From positions 1 through 20,105 of the IMG/VR virus record IMGVR_UViG_3300008517_000015: a DNA stretch of 20,105 bases. One strand, 5' to 3'. The DNA comes from a virus. Position numbers and translations under genes: made by a program. Below, one piece after another: positions 1-7,640 of the stretch. A model generated the notes under the pieces. The model saw only the letters and a list, made by a program, of their open reading frames with translations, was not told where the DNA came from and ran no database searches. Within the stretch, counting starts at the first letter, position 1. Each line of letters opens with the position of its first letter.

Positions 1-98
1 GGCAGGTCTCGGTAGATGTCATAATCGCTGACTAGGCGGATGTAGCTGCGTAATGCGTTATGGTTTCGCTTGTTTAAATCAGATAGATATTTGTCCAT
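1..98 (-). CDS. Partial CDS at left edge, unknown function
   Basis: An open frame starts with ATG at 98-96 and runs off the left edge with 32 complete codons. The start is supported by a strong ribosome binding site, GGGAGGGG at 103-110, 4 bases before the ATG. The visible residues begin MDKYLSDLNKRNHN and contain RSYIRLVSDYDIYRDL, which looks helical and charged. I do not recognise a family. It follows the single-membrane-span gene 117-488, so a role in lysis or an early downstream function is possible by position only. Confidence 0.6.
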   Translation of the reverse strand, partial: MDKYLSDLNKRNHNALRSYIRLVSDYDIYRDL

Positions 99-116
99 AG
101 TTCCCCTCCCAGAAAA

Positions 117-488
117 CTACTTGTCTTTTTCTTGCTCCTTTTCTGTCTTTATCTCAAAAGCGTCCATAATCTTTGGCATGGCATAGTTTAGGATCAGCGA
201 GATCACTACTGCAGCTCCGATGCCTGACCAGAATTTCCGCCAGAATGCCTTTCGTGAATCGGCGGCTTTCTCCTGGCTCTCCAGCTTGCCCACCAGTTCC
301 TTGTATTTCTCTTCTCGATGTATGTTATTGACCGCCTCGATCTTCTGAATGATCTCTTCTTTCATCTTGTCCATCTCAGGCTTTATAGGACACGTCGCTT
401 CCCTGGTCCTGACAAATTCAGAGAATTGGATAGAGAGGGCCTGTACGCCTTCTTTCGCTGTGTTAAATGTAGGAATACCATTAGGCAT
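117..488 (-). CDS. Single-membrane-span protein with coiled-coil N-terminus; lysis/holin-like candidate
   Basis: This encodes 123 residues. Residues about 1-85 are charged and helical with a coiled-coil look (KMKEEIIQKIEAVNN, KYKELVGKLESQEK). One hydrophobic segment follows at about 89-109 (SGIGAAVVISLILNYAM), then a short basic/acidic tail ending EKEQEKDK. There is no signal peptide. The start codon directly abuts the stop of 489-713 (TAAATG), with GAAGGTG upstream as ribosome binding site. Small proteins with a coiled coil and one C-terminal membrane span, placed after tail fibre genes, resemble XhlA-type holin accessory proteins. That resemblance is architectural, not a sequence match I can verify, and a structural or superinfection role is equally open. 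Confidence 0.8.
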   Translation of the reverse strand: MPNGIPTFNTAKEGVQALSIQFSEFVRTREATCPIKPEMDKMKEEIIQKIEAVNNIHREEKYKELVGKLESQEKAADSRKAFWRKFWSGIGAAVVISLILNYAMPKIMDAFEIKTEKEQEKDK

Positions 489-713
489 TTATTTCACCTT
501 CACCAATTCGCTTTTGATTTGAGCGAGGGTCTTTCCCTGCTCAATCGACTCCAAGAGCCTGTCTATTTTCTGATCACGGATAGAGGGCGTTGTATCGGGT
601 TCTATCTGATACTCAGGAGGCAACACGTCAACAACGATGTCTTTGTATTCCTCTGGTACTCGATGATCCAGAAAGGATTCATAACCACCATCAAACAGTC
701 TGTATTTCACCAT
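489..713 (-). CDS. Small hypothetical protein, 74 aa
   Basis: It encodes 74 residues starting MVKYRLFDGGYESFL and ending QIKSELVKVK. The N-terminal half includes an acidic, proline-containing stretch (VPEEYKDIVVDVLPPEYQ); the C-terminal half is predicted helical. The ATG at 713-711 is preceded by TAGAGGTGC, in which the TAG is the stop codon of the upstream gene 720-1451, so translation is probably coupled. The gene abuts 117-488. Small proteins at this position, after a fibre gene, are often fibre assembly helpers or tail-associated accessories, but I recognise no family and assign no function. Confidence 0.75.
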   Translation of the reverse strand: MVKYRLFDGGYESFLDHRVPEEYKDIVVDVLPPEYQIEPDTTPSIRDQKIDRLLESIEQGKTLAQIKSELVKVK

Positions 714-719
714 GCACCT

Positions 720-1451
720 CTATTGCAAATATCCTATAGGATAAGGCACGTAGATTGTTATCGCACCAGAACTTATTGTTATCTGAACGGCACGACCAGA
801 ACTAAGCCAAAACACAAGTAATTTGGTATCAGTGCCCCCACTTCCAATTCTGTGAGAATATTCTTGACTTGCTTGTGGAGTATTAGAAATATTGCTATCT
901 CCTGATTTCCTATAATAGACAATTGTAGTAGCGTCTTTAGTAATGGAGCACCGAACAGCTAAAGAGCCAATTGGGGCTTCAGAAAAAGTAACAGATAATC
1001 CCGCACTAAAATCATCCCAATTAGCAGCCCATAATTTACTTGCCTTAGTTCCCGTAGCCGGATCATCAAACTTGTGCCAGTACGGAACGTTGCACTTGGC
1101 CCAGGCGGTGCCATCGGAAATAAACTCCGCCCAGTCGTCCTGCTGCAAAAGCTCGAAGCTCGCGAGCTCCCACTTCTCGTCGCCTGAGTAGACGAGGATC
1201 TTTGTCGCCCCAAACGGCAGCAACGTGACCTTGTTTGTGCCATTCCCTATGTTTCTGCATCGAATCTTGCGACCCGTTTTACTCGCCGGATTCGGAAACG
1301 TGTACGTGCGGTCTACCGTCGCTGGATTAGTCCAAATCTCATCGAACTTATCCGTATCCAGGCCGACATAGTTCGCATCGCCAGTCAGCTTGATGCCGTA
1401 GTTCTGGTCACTCGCCTTGGTTGCGGTTCCTACAACTACTTTTCTGTCCAT
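720..1451 (-). CDS. Putative tail fibre / receptor-binding protein
   Basis: The product is 243 residues. A longer in-frame start at 1520 exists but would overlap the hub gene by 68 bases. ATG 1451-1449 is preferred because GGGGAG at 1461-1466 lies 9 bases upstream and the preceding gene stops just before it (TAATATG). The protein is rich in beta-strand-like sequence, with a YTFPNPASKTGRK motif near residues 50-62 of a kind common in phage fibre domains, followed by W- and Y-rich segments. The C-terminal third is Ser/Thr/Gly rich, ending ITIYVPYPIGYLQ. The 5' part is GC-rich and the 3' part AT-rich (hand count 60% GC for 1081-1140, 35% for 721-780), as expected for an exchanged adhesin tip. 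It sits after the hub gene. Fibre is inferred from position and composition. Confidence 0.75.
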   Translation of the reverse strand: MDRKVVVGTATKASDQNYGIKLTGDANYVGLDTDKFDEIWTNPATVDRTYTFPNPASKTGRKIRCRNIGNGTNKVTLLPFGATKILVYSGDEKWELASFELLQQDDWAEFISDGTAWAKCNVPYWHKFDDPATGTKASKLWAANWDDFSAGLSVTFSEAPIGSLAVRCSITKDATTIVYYRKSGDSNISNTPQASQEYSHRIGSGGTDTKLLVFWLSSGRAVQITISSGAITIYVPYPIGYLQ

Positions 1452-1452
1452 A

Positions 1453-3468
1453 TTAGTTTGCTCCCCAGGTATTACCCATGTAACTTTCTGGATCAGTGGG
1501 ATCGATATATCCGGCGTCATCTATCCAGTATCCAAAATGAGTCTTGGCATATATCTTTTGCTCTTGTGTCCAATTTTTATCCCATGCAGAAGCATCTCCA
1601 CCGCCGAGCCATGCGGGAAAGGTCCAGCCCGCATCGGGTGCCCAATGTCCCGCAGGATAAAGGCCGACCTCCTCCATCGATTCGATAAATCGAAGTGTCG
1701 ATACAATCTCGAAATTGACCAGATCGTATTTGACTCCCACGAGCTCGCCCTTGATTAAGCCGAACCACGTCTTAGCCTTGCGGTTTATCCGCGCGGCAAC
1801 ATTATCGATAAGCTCTTGCTCTATGGGATTGATTTTGGTTTTCACCGTAAAGACGGGAGGAATTGTCTGTAGATAACCAAGCATTCTGGTTGCCAGCACT
1901 TGTGCGCTTGCCGAATCTATGAGAGCCGTCTCGAATTCTTTCTCTCTGTAGATCCCGAAAATCTCGAACGCATCCACCTCGCCCGTAGTATTGGGCAGTT
2001 CTTCGTATTCCTTTTCCGCCCGATCTTCGTTGTACTTTATGACCAGTCTCGACAAATACTCGCCTGTCGGGTAAGCACATGTAGGATCGGCTATCTGCTC
2101 ATCCTGCTCTATGATGATTTCTGCCTCTGCCGTTTCATCAGGTATGCGAAAGGTGTATTTGCCGCTGTTCTTCTCCAGAAAGTAACCGAAATTCGACAGG
2201 CAAATCTTTTCAATCATATTTGCGACTGTTTTTTTCTTGTCGATCCATAGGGCGGCATTTTTGATCTGCGCTCTCGCCGCAGTCCATTCAACCGTGTCAT
2301 AGTTGTCTGCACTGTAGGTGATATCCAGGTAGTTTTTCAGTATGTCTACGATTATATCCAGGCCGTTCTGAATCAAATCGCCCGAACCATCTTTTCCGGC
2401 TGAATCATCATATCCTTGAAAATCGACGGTCACCTTTTGACCTGGCGAATAATGCGCCAAAGCAAGGGTAAAAGTCGCGGTTGCGGGATCAAATCCGCCC
2501 TCGGCCTTTTCCACCCCATCAACACGCACCACGGGATCCTGGGCCTTGATGCTGTGATAGATCGTGTCGCAAATCTTAAAGCTATAGCTGGCGGGCACCC
2601 CCTCGTCTTCGTTCGTACACATAACGGGCGCATTCACAATCGAACCGTAACCGATCGGCTGGGGCTTGTTGGCGTTCCGGCTTTTGATATTCGGATACGT
2701 CGCCAGATCGAAAACGTTGATAGGAAGCTTGTGGGAGAATTGCGCCCTGCCGTCTCTCAGGCGAATGGATGCCTTCTCCGTCTTTATCTCAAAATCTTCG
2801 ACAAGCCCTTTCCACAGATCCATGTACTGGTTGTAAAGCAAATCGTCGCCGCCGATCTTCAACCGGGCCGCATGACCGAAGACGTTCAGATCTCCGAGCC
2901 TGTCAAGCATTCCATCTTTGTTGTCTAGCTCTATCGCGCCGCCTCCATACTGTATGACTCCAAAGGCCAGCGGATCTTTCTTTTTTGACAGATTGGGCAA
3001 AGAAGTAATGCGTCCGTCGTAAAGCTGATCGTCGAGATAAATGTCCTGATTGCTGTATTTGCTCGGCAAGCCGAACTCTATTATGATAAATAGGCTGTAG
3101 GATTTGAAATCATCGAAGTGGACATATATGATTGTCGACACCGGGTCAAACAGAAAGCTCTTGTTGGTGAGCCTGAGATTGCCTTTGGTCGTGACTTTGT
3201 TGTACTGCTTCTTGTTGACCATCAGACTGGAGATGTTCTTGTATACGCCATTCAGGCCGTAGTCGCCCGTGCCGGTACCCTTGAAAGGACCATAGCAAAA
3301 AGCACCGTTCATAAAATTGCAGGTCACGCCCTCGCGATAATTTTGATATGTGAACTTCCAAATACCCGGCTCGTCATTGAGAAAGAAAGACTGCACTTCC
3401 GATAGATCAACCTCAAAGAGCGTTATCTTGCGAGTAAAAGGCTTGTTTTTAAAAGTCGTAAAAGGCAT
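1453..3468 (-). CDS. Tail tip hub / tail-associated (Tal-like) structural protein
   Basis: It encodes 671 residues. Its position two genes after the Dit-like protein and before a fibre gene, together with its length, fits a baseplate hub or tail-associated protein (gp27/Tal class) at the tail tip. The N-terminal third looks like beta-rich hub sequence (DPLAFGVIQYGGGAIEL near 165-180). The centre contains WIDKKKTVANMIEKICLSNF followed by GYFLEKNSGKYTFRIP, typical of hub domains that bind the next ring. The last ~57 residues are rich in tryptophan and aromatics (GHWAPDAGWTFPAW, FGYWIDDAGYIDP). I see no peptidase or lysozyme motif. The ATG is preceded only by a weak site (AAGAGAAGAA). The family assignment is by order and general character, so medium confidence on role and high on the gene being real. 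Confidence 0.8.
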   Translation of the reverse strand: MPFTTFKNKPFTRKITLFEVDLSEVQSFFLNDEPGIWKFTYQNYREGVTCNFMNGAFCYGPFKGTGTGDYGLNGVYKNISSLMVNKKQYNKVTTKGNLRLTNKSFLFDPVSTIIYVHFDDFKSYSLFIIIEFGLPSKYSNQDIYLDDQLYDGRITSLPNLSKKKDPLAFGVIQYGGGAIELDNKDGMLDRLGDLNVFGHAARLKIGGDDLLYNQYMDLWKGLVEDFEIKTEKASIRLRDGRAQFSHKLPINVFDLATYPNIKSRNANKPQPIGYGSIVNAPVMCTNEDEGVPASYSFKICDTIYHSIKAQDPVVRVDGVEKAEGGFDPATATFTLALAHYSPGQKVTVDFQGYDDSAGKDGSGDLIQNGLDIIVDILKNYLDITYSADNYDTVEWTAARAQIKNAALWIDKKKTVANMIEKICLSNFGYFLEKNSGKYTFRIPDETAEAEIIIEQDEQIADPTCAYPTGEYLSRLVIKYNEDRAEKEYEELPNTTGEVDAFEIFGIYREKEFETALIDSASAQVLATRMLGYLQTIPPVFTVKTKINPIEQELIDNVAARINRKAKTWFGLIKGELVGVKYDLVNFEIVSTLRFIESMEEVGLYPAGHWAPDAGWTFPAWLGGGDASAWDKNWTQEQKIYAKTHFGYWIDDAGYIDPTDPESYMGNTWGAN
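1461..1466 (-). promoter_or_regulatory. Ribosome binding site GGGGAG that sets the start of the fibre gene 720-1451
   Basis: On the minus strand GGGGAG lies 9 bases before ATG 1451. It lies inside the last codons of the hub gene and favours this start over the upstream in-frame ATG at 1520. Confidence 0.55.
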
Positions 3469-3510
3469 TTCTTCTCTTAACCGTTCAGATATTTCGTCAA
3501 ACTGCTCATC

Positions 3511-4641
3511 TCATCTTTTAATTTTCTTGACTGCTACCATCTTGGGTTTTATTATTCGTCTTTTAACTGGTTGATCGCTTATGTTCAATCCAATCATAAC
3601 GTCTATGTCTGGATAATCACTCTTAGATTTCTCATCGACTTCAAACAACTCACAAAATGATTCCCAGAGAGATTTTGAAGGATCGAGCATACGATCTTCA
3701 GTCAAGCAGTTGTCTATGATTTCTTGCCACTCATCATCGGTTGGATTTAGCACAACTATTTCTTGTGTCTTCGAATCAAAATCAATGAAAGGATGTGGCA
3801 ATAATTGTGGATCACCACCATTCCCATAACAAGGATGATCTTCCGCCATATAAGTCGCAACAACTTGTTTTATCTTTTTGTCGCGTAGGAAAAAAATCCA
3901 CTTTATAGGACCAGAAGATGTCACATATCGTTGTTGAGCATATACAGTATTTCCTCCAGATGGCTGTAAGTGAATTGTTGTTGTGTACGAAGTAGCAGTT
4001 GTTCCATTAGCAATTTGGGCATCACCGCTACCAGCTGAGACCTTCGTACGAGGGTAAAAACCATATTCACCACCAGGAAGAGCAACATTACCTCCAGTAA
4101 CAGCTCTATTAACTTCACTTTGAGCTGTTTTTAGTTTAGCCTGAGCAACTGCGCCGTTCGCAATATTGATCGTTTCAATCCCTTGATCAGTAATCTCCAG
4201 AGAAGTAAGTTTTTCTCTCTGAGGATTCCTGAGAAAGTATTTTGCCGTATAGTCTCCAGCTCCATCCTTATAGAGTCCGCCGACGTATACATGGGTCGCC
4301 GCGCCACCAACCCCATACCAGCCTTGCTTTGTGTGGCTCCAAACCGGAACATCTGTCGTGAACTCAGCCGTTACGATCGGAGGAGCAGGCACGAGCTTGA
4401 TATACACGTCGTTATCGTTTCCGATCGCACCCCAGCCGGTGATCGGCTCGTTGATGTCGAACTTGGCGATTGCGCTACCTATCTCCTTAATAGATCCCGC
4501 CGCAATCTCCGGCTCGAGGGCATCGTCAAAATGAGTGAGAGAAATTGCTTGAAAGCCCGCCCGCTGCTTCTCAACTTGGACCGGAAAATCGCTCCAATCC
4601 GCTGCGCCGTTTGCCGGCGTAGGAATAATATCACCAGCCAT
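3511..4641 (-). CDS. Tail fibre-like / tail-tip structural protein
   Basis: The product is 376 residues and starts MAGDIIPTPANGAADWSDF. The ATG directly abuts the stop of the Dit-like gene (TAAATG) and has GGAGG 8 bases upstream. Residues ~1-140 are beta-rich with Gly/Ala repeats. Residues ~155-200 contain NIANGAVAQAKLKTAQSEV and LPGGEYGFYPRTKV, a linker and domain style seen in phage fibres. Residues ~245-285 hold WIFFLRDKKIKQ and EDHPCYGNGG. The C-terminus is strongly basic (VKRRIIKPKMVAVKKIKR). The 3' half of the gene is AT-rich (hand counts: 33% GC at 3541-3600, 57% at 4381-4440), suggesting exchange of the distal part. It lies between the Dit-like and hub genes, an unusual place for a fibre, so a tip-ring component is an alternative. 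Confidence 0.75.
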   Translation of the reverse strand: MAGDIIPTPANGAADWSDFPVQVEKQRAGFQAISLTHFDDALEPEIAAGSIKEIGSAIAKFDINEPITGWGAIGNDNDVYIKLVPAPPIVTAEFTTDVPVWSHTKQGWYGVGGAATHVYVGGLYKDGAGDYTAKYFLRNPQREKLTSLEITDQGIETINIANGAVAQAKLKTAQSEVNRAVTGGNVALPGGEYGFYPRTKVSAGSGDAQIANGTTATSYTTTIHLQPSGGNTVYAQQRYVTSSGPIKWIFFLRDKKIKQVVATYMAEDHPCYGNGGDPQLLPHPFIDFDSKTQEIVVLNPTDDEWQEIIDNCLTEDRMLDPSKSLWESFCELFEVDEKSKSDYPDIDVMIGLNISDQPVKRRIIKPKMVAVKKIKR

Positions 4642-5382
4642 TTATCGCGCCTCCAGAAAAGTTATGCTTCCCCTGTATTGCCAGTATGACAAATGAGAAT
4701 ATCCTGCGTGTTCCTCTATCCTGCAATACAACGGAGGGAGCTTGTCTTGATTGTTTTCATCGATGAGAAGAAAAAAAGTATCGACCATCTTCACAGATTC
4801 AAACATGGTTTTGATCTGTTCGACCATCGCGTGTGTCCATTTCTTGAACTCCAAGCTGTACCGCTTGAGCACGATTCCCTTATCGCCGTACACCTGGCCT
4901 GTCTGCGAAGTCGTCGCCCGGGACGTATCTATCGGCTCGTCAGTAAACTCTCTGTACGGTCCCTTTTCGATCGTCAGATAGGTGCCTAAAAACAGTCTCG
5001 ATATCTTGATATACAGATCCGTGTTTGTCGGATCATGTACAAAGAAACGCCAATCTTTGTAGCTCGCTCCGGGCGTGAAGAAGTGAACCATGTGTCCCGT
5101 GTTGTGGGGAATTACCGACTCAAAAGGTATCGCCACAAAGTCATTGTTGCTTGCCTGTATCTTTATCGTGGCTGCGGCGGTTATATTGTGCCCTGCAATA
5201 ACGCAGCAGGAAAACTCCAGCGCTGCTGTCATGTTGATTTTCCACGTTTGATTATCCACCGCCGTCGTGCGAGTATACCGCGAGAGGCGCGTATCCTGCA
5301 CGTTCGTTGCGGGATAGCCGCCGTGCTCGGAGGCCGGTGTGATCATGTGTTTATCGAACTCGTTATCCCAGAGTATACGCAT
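4642..5382 (-). CDS. Distal tail (Dit-like) protein
   Basis: The product is 246 residues, beginning MRILWDNEFDKHMITPASE. It is beta-rich, with NVQDTRLSRYTRTT and an internal stretch (AATIKIQASNNDFVA, YKDWRFFVHDP) resembling discoidin/galectin-like carbohydrate-binding folds common in distal tail proteins. The gene immediately follows the tape measure (TGATATG junction), the standard place of Dit in siphophages, where a hexamer caps the tube and anchors hub and fibres. No strong ribosome binding site is visible, so translation is likely coupled to the tape measure. The name rests on synteny plus fold-like sequence, not on a definite motif. Confidence 0.75.
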   Translation of the reverse strand: MRILWDNEFDKHMITPASEHGGYPATNVQDTRLSRYTRTTAVDNQTWKINMTAALEFSCCVIAGHNITAAATIKIQASNNDFVAIPFESVIPHNTGHMVHFFTPGASYKDWRFFVHDPTNTDLYIKISRLFLGTYLTIEKGPYREFTDEPIDTSRATTSQTGQVYGDKGIVLKRYSLEFKKWTHAMVEQIKTMFESVKMVDTFFLLIDENNQDKLPPLYCRIEEHAGYSHLSYWQYRGSITFLEAR

Positions 5383-5383
5383 A

Positions 5384-7354
5384 TCAATCAGTCACATTGG
5401 CGAATATTTTGTGATCTCGCACTCCCCTGTTTATGAAATCTACAATCTTCTCACCATCGAGATAGATATGATTATGAATTATGCTTTCTGGTCCTGCCTT
5501 GTTCGGACTGGAGACGGGCGTAACGTCCACCCGCTCACGCCCTCCTGGGTTATCTCCTACCATGATGAGCTCGGGGCCATGCGTCTCGAAAGAGCCGCCA
5601 CCTGCCAGGCCCTTAACATAGCCTGCTGCGATAGCTGCAACCGCAGACGCTGCAAGAGCGGCAAATCCTATAGCTGGTCTAAGCGTTGCAAACATCCAAG
5701 CGGCCTGAGCAATCAACTGCTTTGACAAAGTCATCAAAATAGTATGGCCCGTGTCTTTGAAAACTTCCTTTAGCTGTTCCCATCCTTCTTCGGCATCATG
5801 GATCATCGTACCCCATGCCTCAAAACCGGCTGTATAGGCATCTACTAATTCACCCGCCAAGAAATCCGCCCAATCGCGTCCTGACATCAGCATATCTTCA
5901 AAAGAAGCTTTAAGATCAAACTGTTTACTCGCGAGCTCATCCACTAAATCACTTTGCCGTTCATATTCGTCACTCATTTCGCGTGCCAGGTCGAGATTGA
6001 CATTTCCCACGTCGAGCAGATCGTAATAGTCCTTCGTCATGTCCTCTAGTTCCGTATCTAATTCAACTACACTGTCCTTTGTTTCTTTAAATCCCTCCAG
6101 TTGTGTCTGTAGATAATCCAGTGCCGCTTCCTTCATTTCAAGAAACGTTTCATTCGTTCCCTCTATTGCTTCGACCCGGGCGATGGTAGCAAGAAGCAGA
6201 TCCTTTTCGGCTTGCTCGGTTTTGTCGTATATCTCTTTTACAATTTCGAAATTGCTTTTCTCCTTTGCCATTCGATCCGCTTCAGCTTTATCTCCTTCGG
6301 CTTTTGCCGTTGCCATAGCTTTCTCTACCCTTATCACCTGTTCCAGCCATTCAATTTCTTCTTCTAGAGCAACGATACCGTCTTTGATCTGCGCTTCCCT
6401 TTGTGCCTCGACTCCCGTAACTCCTGCAACGGCCGCCTCGACGTCCTGCTGGGCGAGGGTCAGTGTACCTAGTAAACCCTTCTGCGTTTCCAACTGTTTC
6501 AAAAGGGCTTCTCTTGCCGTGTTCAGCTCATCAAGATCGCTTTTCTCGCCTTCGGCTATTTTCCCGAGGAGCTCAAAGGCTTCGTTCAAATCATTCATTT
6601 CGTTGACGCTGTCCGTTATTTTTTGAGTAACTAGCGTCAACCACTTGGTAACCGGCTTCATGCCTTCGGCTATACTTTCTCCAGCCGCCTCTTGCAAATC
6701 GCCAAACGCATTAGTCAACTGCTTCATGCTGCCAAGAGATGTTTCGGCAAGCGTTTTGCTCATTCCGCCGAATTTTTCATCCAGCGCTTCTGCAAGTTCG
6801 ACTAATTTTTCCTCTTTTGGAGCTGTTGCATCGATCACCACGCCATAACGAGAGAGGGCGTTCGTTGTGCTTCCGAGCGTTTTACCGACCAGACTGGCTG
6901 CCGTCTCTAAATCAACACCCATCGCAGAGGCAAAATCTTGCACTAAAGGCATTATTTTTACCAATCCCTCTTCGCTCAAATCACCCAACTGCTGCAACAT
7001 AGCCAGGGCGGAGAGCGTAGCTTCGTCGCCGTAAGTAGTCACGCCTTGCAACTCGCTGGCGAGATCTTGCAGCAACCTTGCAGAGACCTCACCTTCTTTG
7101 CCGGTTGCCCTGATTGCTGCTTCTAGTTTGGCCTCCGCCATTTCTTGTTCTTGATACGCCCGGATACAGTCCTGGACACCTCGATGTATGGCATACATAC
7201 CGGCAACCACTGCGCCTATGGCGACGGCATGATCCTTGAGAAACTTCTTGCCCTTGTTGATCTGTTTGTGTAAGCCGTTAAGACCTTGCTCAGATGTCTT
7301 TGCGGCCTTCGAGACTGTTTCTTGCCCTTCTATTCGGACCGTGGCTTTAGCCAT
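5384..7354 (-). CDS. Tape measure protein
   Basis: This 656-residue protein sets tail length and is ejected ahead of DNA. The evidence is a long alpha-helical, Ala/Glu/Lys/Leu-rich sequence with extended coiled-coil regions (about 290-500), a hydrophobic segment near 38-56 (FLKDHAVAIGAVVAGMYAI), and a second near 555-590 (FAALAASAVAAIAAGYVKGL) followed by GGGSFETHGPELIMVGDNPG, a C-terminal motif often seen in tape measures. At roughly 1.5 angstrom per residue (general rule for the family) the tail would be about 100 nm. The ATG overlaps the stop of the frameshifted chaperone extension by 8 bases (ATGGCTAA), and AAGGGA lies 10 bases upstream. It is preceded by the chaperone and followed by the Dit-like gene. 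Confidence 0.93.
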   Translation of the reverse strand: MAKATVRIEGQETVSKAAKTSEQGLNGLHKQINKGKKFLKDHAVAIGAVVAGMYAIHRGVQDCIRAYQEQEMAEAKLEAAIRATGKEGEVSARLLQDLASELQGVTTYGDEATLSALAMLQQLGDLSEEGLVKIMPLVQDFASAMGVDLETAASLVGKTLGSTTNALSRYGVVIDATAPKEEKLVELAEALDEKFGGMSKTLAETSLGSMKQLTNAFGDLQEAAGESIAEGMKPVTKWLTLVTQKITDSVNEMNDLNEAFELLGKIAEGEKSDLDELNTAREALLKQLETQKGLLGTLTLAQQDVEAAVAGVTGVEAQREAQIKDGIVALEEEIEWLEQVIRVEKAMATAKAEGDKAEADRMAKEKSNFEIVKEIYDKTEQAEKDLLLATIARVEAIEGTNETFLEMKEAALDYLQTQLEGFKETKDSVVELDTELEDMTKDYYDLLDVGNVNLDLAREMSDEYERQSDLVDELASKQFDLKASFEDMLMSGRDWADFLAGELVDAYTAGFEAWGTMIHDAEEGWEQLKEVFKDTGHTILMTLSKQLIAQAAWMFATLRPAIGFAALAASAVAAIAAGYVKGLAGGGSFETHGPELIMVGDNPGGRERVDVTPVSSPNKAGPESIIHNHIYLDGEKIVDFINRGVRDHKIFANVTD

Positions 7355-7640
7355 GTGATGGTTTTCCCTTTAGCACCTGCATGTATCTATTGCGGATAAT
7401 GCCGTAGATCTCCAGGTCTATCGCCGGCTGATCATTAAGAGCAAGATCGTATTTGAATCGCCTGAATCCACATCTCTCATCCAACATATATCTAACGCAC
7501 TCCCTCGCCCACGGACCCCACCGTCCGATTAGCTCGTATGGATTCGAGCCGTCCGGATAGTCTTCCGTCTCTTCATCAAAGCTCTCTCCCTTTACAATCC
7601 ATTCTGTGACGTCTCGAATGTCCCGGACGTCCTCGATGCT
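7347..7640 (-). CDS. Tail assembly chaperone extension made by -1 frameshift (T-like domain of a G-T type fusion)
   Basis: In the -1 frame relative to the chaperone gene there is a 97-codon open frame from AGC at 7640-7638 to TAA at 7349-7347. It begins SIEDVRDIRDVTEWIVKG, contains NPYELIGRWGPWARECVRYM, and ends RNRYMQVLKGKPSHG. In this frame a TAA stop lies 6 bases before the slippery heptamer, and the first ATG is deep inside, so the frame is reachable only by frameshift. The joined product would be 159 + 97 = 256 residues. In siphophages the long chaperone form binds the tape measure through the T-like part and recruits tube subunits. It overlaps the tape measure start by 8 bases. The open frame and slippery site are seen directly; the role is inferred from synteny. 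Confidence 0.85.
   Translation of the reverse strand, partial: SIEDVRDIRDVTEWIVKGESFDEETEDYPDGSNPYELIGRWGPWARECVRYMLDERCGFRRFKYDLALNDQPAIDLEIYGIIRNRYMQVLKGKPSHG

Noticed and set aside
1452-1520. Longer start (ATG 1520) for the fibre-like gene
   Set aside because: It would overlap the hub gene by 68 bases; ATG 1451 has a well-spaced GGGGAG and follows the hub stop directly.
3477-3509. Ten-codon frame MSSLTKYLNG in the gap before the hub gene
   Set aside because: Too short and without a clear ribosome binding site; no support beyond an ATG and a stop.
6183-6626. Plus-strand open frames such as 6183-6626, 19176-19985, 2416-2928, 13224-13787
   Set aside because: All lie opposite well-supported minus-strand genes, have biased Ser/Arg-rich or random composition, and match no family; they are antisense shadows.
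7355-7591. Empty intergenic region or independent small gene between chaperone and tape measure
   Set aside because: The -1 frame is open throughout and has no usable start of its own, but begins at a slippery heptamer, so it is a frameshift extension.
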